A DNA stretch of 36,458 nucleotides, from contig DASQUP010000079.1 of the NCBI GenBank assembly GCA_035641235.1, positions 1 through 36,458 of the forward strand, in the 5' to 3' direction. The DNA comes from DASQUP01 sp035641235 (lineage in GTDB: Bacteria; Actinomycetota; CADDZG01; WHSQ01). Below the pieces are notes generated by a model. The model ran no database searches. It worked only from the letters and a program-made list of their open reading frames with translations, and was not told the DNA's origin. Position numbers and translations under genes: made by a program. Below, in pieces: positions 32,356-36,458 of this stretch (its first letter is position 1; each line of letters begins with the position of its first letter).

Positions 32356-32535
32356 ATGACTGCTGCGATGAACACGACCGTAAACGCCTGGATGCTCCAC
32401 CCACTCGATTGCCCCTGCCTGAAATGCACAACGTGGCGCGAGCAGCACGGCCTGGGATGCGACTGCGGGCTCAAGTCCTGCTGGGAGAGACAGGTTCTCC
32501 TGCAGGAGGGCGAGGTGGACGACCTCCTGGTCTGA
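32356..32535 (+). CDS. Small Cys-rich protein (59 aa)
   Basis: The plus-strand frame starts at an ATG with a TGAGGA site only 3 nt upstream. A second ATG at 32368 would give better spacing. It encodes 59 aa with six cysteines: CPCLKC (C19, C21, C24), CDC (C35, C37) and C42, in a tryptophan-containing context (TTWREQHGLGCDCGLKSCWE). An acidic tail EGEVDDLLV follows. This looks like a metal-binding or zinc-finger microprotein. I do not recognise it. It is divergent from the winged-helix-like gene and lies 115 bp upstream of the diguanylate cyclase gene on the same strand. Confidence 0.55.
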   Translation: MTAAMNTTVNAWMLHPLDCPCLKCTTWREQHGLGCDCGLKSCWERQVLLQEGEVDDLLV

Positions 32536-32650
32536 CCCCACCCGGGCGCCCTGCGGGGTGGAAATTTGCCCGATTTTATTGTGCTTCTCCTGGTCTGTGC
32601 TTCGGTTATTGGGGGATTAGGCCGATAAACGGGAAGAACCCAGGGCGGAG

Positions 32651-34552
32651 TTGAGCAAGCAGCTCAACCGGGCCGTCACGAAGTGGGGACCACCAGTTCG
32701 AGTGAGGCACAGGCGGAGCGGCAACCCGGATAAATCGGCCAGCGCCGTAGAACAGGCTGGCCGCTTTCACGCGCTCGTTCGCAGGGCATTCGATGAGTCG
32801 CCGGTGGGCATGCTTGTGGCGGACTTGGACGGCCGTTTTCTTCACGTCAACGACGGCCTCTGCGAGATGTTCGGGCTTCCTCGCCCGGCGATCCTCGGAT
32901 CGGAGTGGACGGATCTTGTTCATCCCGATGAGATCACTTACGGAGAAGGTCTCGCCCGTCGACTGAAAAATGGGGAAGTGTCATTCGCCTCAGCAGAAGC
33001 GCGAATGGTCCGCGCCGACGGGACGAACTTCTGGTCGAACCTGATCATTTCGCTGATCCTCGGTTCCGACGGCACGCCTGCTTGTTTCTTTGCTCAGGTC
33101 TTCGACATAACCGCGCAGAAGCAGGGCCAGGAGTCGCGCGCGCAGTACGCGTCGACTGTCGAACTGGTCAAGCAGATCGCCACACGCGCAAACGAGACGG
33201 ACTCCGTCGAGGAGGCGCTGCGTACAGCGGTAACTGAAGTCTGCAACTACCTTGGGTGGGCGGCCGGACATGTGCTACTTGCAGGTGTAGGTCCCCCCGG
33301 TTATCTCAACTCAACCGGCATCTGGCACCTCAGAGACCCCGAGCGATTCTCCGAATTCGTTGAGACGACGAAGGGGATTCGCTTCACCCCCGGCAAGGGC
33401 CTGCCCGGGGAGACATTTGTCGCGCGCACACCACTGTGGATACCCGACCCATTCGCTGCTTCGGGCCGTCTCCGAGAGCCCGCAGGAAAGAGGGCCGGCA
33501 TACGCGCCGCCTTCGCGTTCCCGGTCTTCGTGCAGGGAGAGGTAGCGGCTGTACTCGAATTCTTCGATTACCAGGTGCATCCGCGTGACGAGCTGCTTAT
33601 CGAGACGGTCACGCAGATAGGGACTCAGCTGGGACACGTCATGGAGCGCTTTCAGGCCGCGGAGGCCCTTCGCGAGAGCGAGCACCGCAACCGCTTGATC
33701 CTCGATACCGCGAGCGACGCATTCATCGAGATGGACGAATCGGGGAGGGTCATCACGTGGAACCGGCAGGCGGAGCTGTCATTCGGGTGGGCGGCGGAGG
33801 AGGTTATCGGTCGCGTCCTCTCCGAGACGATCGTCCCGCCCGAGCACCGGCGTGCCCATGACGAGGGCCTGAAGAGGTTCCTGACCACCGGCCGAGGGCC
33901 TATCCTCAACCAGCGGATCGAGATATCGGCACTCCGAAAGGACGGGCAGCAAGTGCCCGTCGAGCTGACCATCTGGGCAGTCCTAATGCCGTCCGGGTGG
34001 ACCTTCAGTGCCTTTGTTCGCGACATTGCGGAACGAGTACGGATGCAGGAGGAGCTCGTCAGGCTGTCCACTATCGACGAACTCACCCGTCTCAAGAACC
34101 GCCGCGCGTTCTTGGAGACAGCCGTCCCGCAGCTAAAGGTGGCGCGCCGTCTAGGTCACCGCCTGACCTTGCTGTTCATCGATCTCGATCGAATGAAGGA
34201 GATCAACGACAAGCTCGGACACCTCCAAGGGGATCGGGCGCTGATCGACGCGGCGGAGGTCCTGCGGGGGACCTTCCGAGAGGCCGACTTGATCGGTCGG
34301 GTCGGCGGAGACGAGTTCTGCGTCCTGCTCGTTGGCACGTCCGAAGACGCAGGAGTTTCGGCAGCCCGATTACAGGAGGCCGTCGAGAAACACAACAAGG
34401 AAGCAGAGCGCCCCTTCCGATTGTCGTTGAGCATTGGCTCCACAACGTTTGACCCCGAAAATCCTTTGTCGATCGAACAATTGATGGATCGAGCGGATCG
34501 CTCGATGTACCGGGACAAGGCGCGCCTCGGCGGGTCAGCACTGGGCATTTAA
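32651..34552 (+). CDS. PAS-GAF-PAS-GGDEF diguanylate cyclase
   Basis: The 633-aa cytoplasmic protein should make c-di-GMP from GTP in response to signals sensed by its N-terminal domains. There is a PAS domain at about 40-160 (ESPVGMLVADLDGRFLHVND), a GAF domain at about 165-335 (GRLREPAGKRAGIRAAFAF) and a second PAS at about 340-465 (ILDTASDAFIEMDESGRVI). The GGDEF domain starts at about 470, with GGDEF at 552-556 and an inhibitory RxxD (READ) five residues ahead of it. No EAL domain or membrane segment is present. The TTG at 32651 is the first in-frame start. A GTG 17 codons later (32702) is an alternative. Confidence 0.9.
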   Translation: MSKQLNRAVTKWGPPVRVRHRRSGNPDKSASAVEQAGRFHALVRRAFDESPVGMLVADLDGRFLHVNDGLCEMFGLPRPAILGSEWTDLVHPDEITYGEGLARRLKNGEVSFASAEARMVRADGTNFWSNLIISLILGSDGTPACFFAQVFDITAQKQGQESRAQYASTVELVKQIATRANETDSVEEALRTAVTEVCNYLGWAAGHVLLAGVGPPGYLNSTGIWHLRDPERFSEFVETTKGIRFTPGKGLPGETFVARTPLWIPDPFAASGRLREPAGKRAGIRAAFAFPVFVQGEVAAVLEFFDYQVHPRDELLIETVTQIGTQLGHVMERFQAAEALRESEHRNRLILDTASDAFIEMDESGRVITWNRQAELSFGWAAEEVIGRVLSETIVPPEHRRAHDEGLKRFLTTGRGPILNQRIEISALRKDGQQVPVELTIWAVLMPSGWTFSAFVRDIAERVRMQEELVRLSTIDELTRLKNRRAFLETAVPQLKVARRLGHRLTLLFIDLDRMKEINDKLGHLQGDRALIDAAEVLRGTFREADLIGRVGGDEFCVLLVGTSEDAGVSAARLQEAVEKHNKEAERPFRLSLSIGSTTFDPENPLSIEQLMDRADRSMYRDKARLGGSALGI

Positions 34553-34595
34553 GACTTCCTGTGCAACGCGCCACAGACGGAAACGATCCGGTTAC

Positions 34596-34601
34596 TAGGC
34601 T
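34596..34601 (+). promoter_or_regulatory. Leaderless-type -10 box of the thermonuclease gene
   Basis: TAGGCT lies 7 nt before the ATG at 34609, with no ribosome site in between. No clear -35 is seen. The same TAGGCT box precedes the reductase gene at 2633. Confidence 0.5.
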
Positions 34602-34608
34602 TCCTTAA

Positions 34609-35190
34609 ATGAAGTTTTTGCACGGTGCGGGCGCCTTCGTAATGGCCGTCTCACTGATGATTGCGTGCGGGCCGTCGGTCGATCTCACCGTGCAAGCGCC
34701 GGCGACGTTCCCCGAGGAGCCCGGCGGCTTCGAGTCCGCCACAATCGATCGCGTTGTGGACGGTGACACCTTGGTCGTTCGCATTACTGGACGAACCGAT
34801 GGACCGGGAGCGGGAGAGGCGGCGGTCGGCCGCACGTATCGGGTCCGTCTGATCGGTATCGATACCCCCGAGTCGGTGGATCCACGACGGCCGGTCGAGT
34901 GTTTCGGGCGAGAAGCGGGGTCGGCGCTGAGCGCCCTGGTGGGGGAGCGCACCGTGCGACTGGTGAAGGACGTGGAGGAGACGGATCGCTATGACCGGCT
35001 TCTCCGTTACGTCTACATGGATGCGGAGATGGTCAACGCGCGGTTGGTGGCCAATGGCTATGCGCACGCGTACACGTTTCCGCCGAACATTCGCCACTCC
35101 AAATTATTCGTGCAGCTGCAGAGGGAAGCGCGGGAAGGCGATAGGGGACTGTGGTCGCCAAAGACGTGCGGTTCGGGCGATGGTGGTTGA
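34609..35190 (+). CDS. Secreted thermonuclease (SNase-like) lipoprotein
   Basis: The 193-aa protein has a short hydrophobic N-terminus ending in MIAC with C20 as probable lipidation site, so it should be anchored outside the membrane. The nuclease domain (about 44-185) shows IDRVVDGDTLVVRI, VRLIGIDTPES with the R/D/T/E active-site set, ETDRYDRLLRYVY with the second arginine, and ARLVANGYAHAY. These are the staphylococcal-nuclease-fold hallmarks; such enzymes cut DNA or RNA in a calcium-dependent way. The loop between strands 2 and 3 (TGRTDGPGAGEAAVGRTY) is longer than in the Staphylococcus protein. The gene appears monocistronic. Confidence 0.87.
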   Translation: MKFLHGAGAFVMAVSLMIACGPSVDLTVQAPATFPEEPGGFESATIDRVVDGDTLVVRITGRTDGPGAGEAAVGRTYRVRLIGIDTPESVDPRRPVECFGREAGSALSALVGERTVRLVKDVEETDRYDRLLRYVYMDAEMVNARLVANGYAHAYTFPPNIRHSKLFVQLQREAREGDRGLWSPKTCGSGDGG

Positions 35191-35361
35191 ACCCTGAGAT
35201 AGCTCGTTCTCCTCCTGTCCTCACACTCGTAGCGGTGGATCCCGGTCGCCAGCACGAGCGACTACGAGTAGACCTTCCGTTCCCACCTGGGTCGTCTCCA
35301 TCCGGAGCCGACCCAGCGCATCCAGATCCTCTTGACTCCGCAGCCGTATGCGACCTCCCTA

Positions 35362-35805
35362 CTACGTCCCCGACGCGCGGAGCAGCTTGACCAGCAACTC
35401 TCTCAGAGTTCGGTGCCCCTCCTCGCCCAGCACCTCGTCGAGTTTCTCCTCGAGGCCAACGATCGTCTGTTTACCAGCTTCGATGGCCGCAACCCCGCGG
35501 GGCGTCAGCTTGATCAACTTGGCGCGACGGTCCGTGAGGTCCGGCTCCCTCGCCACGTAACCGAGCTCCTCCAACTCGTCCACAAGCTCGCCCATCGCCT
35601 GGGGACTGATGTTTGCTCGGTGCGCCAGCTCCGTCAGGCGCGACCCATCGGGGTCGATCTGAGCGAATACCGCGGAGTGCTTCGGTTTCTGAGGGAAGCC
35701 CGCGCCGACGACACCGTCGACGATCCGAAACCCCAGAAGGCTGTAAGCCTGGCCCAACATGGCCACGGTATTGGGGCGGTCCCGATCCCGTTCTTGCTCT
35801 TGCAT
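35362..35805 (-). CDS. MarR-family transcriptional regulator
   Basis: The 147-aa protein has the MarR winged helix: SRLTELAHRANISPQAMGELVDELEELGYVAREPDLTDRRAKLIKLTPRG, roughly residues 56-105. N- and C-terminal helices for dimerisation flank it. The DRRAKLIKLT wing is highly typical. It is divergent from the small gene at 35874 with a 68-bp shared promoter region and probably regulates it and itself. The ligand is unknown. I chose the ATG at 35805; the open frame continues upstream through the promoter region and looks like a shadow there. The ribosome site (GAGAG) is weak. Confidence 0.88.
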   Translation of the reverse strand: MQEQERDRDRPNTVAMLGQAYSLLGFRIVDGVVGAGFPQKPKHSAVFAQIDPDGSRLTELAHRANISPQAMGELVDELEELGYVAREPDLTDRRAKLIKLTPRGVAAIEAGKQTIVGLEEKLDEVLGEEGHRTLRELLVKLLRASGT

Positions 35806-35813
35806 CAGCTCTC

Positions 35814-35822
35814 TATCAGATA
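35814..35822. promoter_or_regulatory. Small dyad between divergent MarR and target genes, candidate operator
   Basis: TATCAGATA (35814-35822) is a perfect 9-bp dyad about a central A, 9 nt upstream of the MarR start and 52 nt before the small gene. A larger operator was not clear. Confidence 0.3.
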
Positions 35823-35873
35823 TTAAGGTTGCCTGAAGGACAAGGACTCCTGAATAAACCCCGGAGGGCGGGC

Positions 35874-36038
35874 ATGTCGAATCGCGAGGAATCGGAAGAC
35901 GTGAGGGACGAAATCCAGGCCCCGGGAGATTTGGGCGGGGTGACCCCGCCACGCATTCGGAGGCCGTCTAGGTACCTGCAGAGCACCAGGCTTAACCGGC
36001 TATGCATGGAGCCGCCGGGCCCGACGGGTGTCGATTGA
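35874..36038 (+). CDS. Small hydrophilic protein (54 aa), coupled to the membrane protein gene
   Basis: A strong GGAGGG site (35863-35868) lies 5 nt before the ATG. The 54-aa frame begins MSNREESEDVRDEIQAPGDL and continues with a Pro/Arg-rich part. Its TGA overlaps the ATG of the downstream membrane protein (TGATG), so the two are translationally coupled. No family recognised. It may be a leader or a small partner of the membrane protein, and both are probably under the divergent MarR regulator. Confidence 0.6.
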   Translation: MSNREESEDVRDEIQAPGDLGGVTPPRIRRPSRYLQSTRLNRLCMEPPGPTGVD

Positions 36039-36458
36039 TGGACGCGTCGGCCGGCCGCCCGAGGAGATCGGTCCGGCTCGCTGCCTTTTTGTTCGGCTTG
36101 TCCGGTGTGGGCAACGGCATCACGACGCCGCTCATCCTCTGGAGCTATGAGCGGAACGGATACCTCCCCGAGGCACCTTTCGATCTGGGATTCAGGCTCA
36201 TGGCGGGTCCGTTCGAGGAGCTTGGGTCGGACCTGTTCGTCACGTTGGGCTGGACCCTATTCACTGTATCGGTGCTCGATGTGATTGCCGCGGTCCTACT
36301 CTGGAGGGGAGCGCGAGGTGGAGCAGCCCTTGGCGTCGTGACGAGCCCCGTGGTCTTCGCTCTCGGCATCGGCTTCGCGGTGCCCTTCCTACTGGTGACG
36401 GCAGTGATTCGCGTTGTCCTTATCGCTGCTGGTTGGTCCAGCCTGACCTGGTCGAGCG
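36038..36458 (+). CDS. Membrane protein of unknown function, N-terminal part (runs off window end)
   Basis: The frame is open from an ATG at 36038 to the window end, 140 codons with no stop. It has at least three and probably four membrane segments: about residues 12-32 (VRLAAFLFGLSGVGNGIT), 66-90 (LFVTLGWTLFTVSVLDVIAA) and a long hydrophobic stretch from about 96 to 135 (GVVTSPVVFALGIGFAVPF and onwards). No family was recognised. Start by TGATG coupling to the upstream small gene. The size and fate of the protein are unknown because the gene is cut. Confidence 0.65.
   Translation, partial: MDASAGRPRRSVRLAAFLFGLSGVGNGITTPLILWSYERNGYLPEAPFDLGFRLMAGPFEELGSDLFVTLGWTLFTVSVLDVIAAVLLWRGARGGAALGVVTSPVVFALGIGFAVPFLLVTAVIRVVLIAAGWSSLTWSS

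Noticed and set aside
35225..35279. ACTCGTAG/CTACGAGT inverted repeat after the thermonuclease gene
   Set aside because: Arms are only 8 bp with a 39-nt spacing and no T tract; could be chance.

Overview
This is a high-GC window, most likely from an actinobacterium (Actinomycetota) and probably an environmental or deep-branching lineage. The evidence is an adjacent pair of UvrD-like helicase/RecB-like nucleases of the AdnA-AdnB type, a DUF6458-type small membrane protein, a homodimeric AceE-type pyruvate dehydrogenase E1, and many probable leaderless genes with a TANNNT -10 box 6-8 nt before the start codon. The species cannot be named from this sequence alone. No rRNA, tRNA or CRISPR array was seen.

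Layout. 1-0.5 kb: the 5' end of an ISL3-type transposase cut by the window edge, a probable element terminus, and a palindromic repeat. 0.5-3.4 kb: a small membrane protein with a clear terminator, an unknown protein plus a saccharopine-dehydrogenase-like reductase, a divergent histidine phosphatase, and a tiny zinc-ribbon protein. 3.6-6.9 kb: a phytoene-desaturase-like FAD oxidoreductase translationally coupled to nicotinate phosphoribosyltransferase (NAD salvage), then a DUF6458 protein. 7.0-10.8 kb: a large glycoside-hydrolase-like lipoprotein divergent from a PLP-dependent decarboxylase. 11.0-14.6 kb: a PBP4-type D-Ala-D-Ala carboxypeptidase between small genes, a secreted cupredoxin, and a cupin gene divergent from a TetR regulator with a readable promoter/operator. 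14.6-21.1 kb: a 45-bp near-perfect palindrome, then adnA-adnB behind a promoter resembling the RecA-independent (PafBC/RecA-NDp) DNA-damage motif. 21.3-26.8 kb: NhaA antiporter, AceE and a metallophosphoesterase. 26.9-30.6 kb: sugar genes, namely a GH13 alpha-glucosidase facing a PfkB kinase and an MsmX/UgpC-type ABC ATPase. 30.7-36.5 kb: thiolase, two small regulator-like or Cys-rich proteins, a PAS-GAF-PAS-GGDEF diguanylate cyclase, a secreted thermonuclease, and a MarR regulator divergent from a small protein and a membrane protein cut by the window end.

Most of the window is ordinary chromosome. The points most worth checking are the damage-type leaderless promoter and the palindrome ahead of adnAB, the apparent CTG start of the sugar kinase, several Cys-rich microproteins, and the unusual GH-like lipoprotein. 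I did not find a convincing undescribed multi-gene system.
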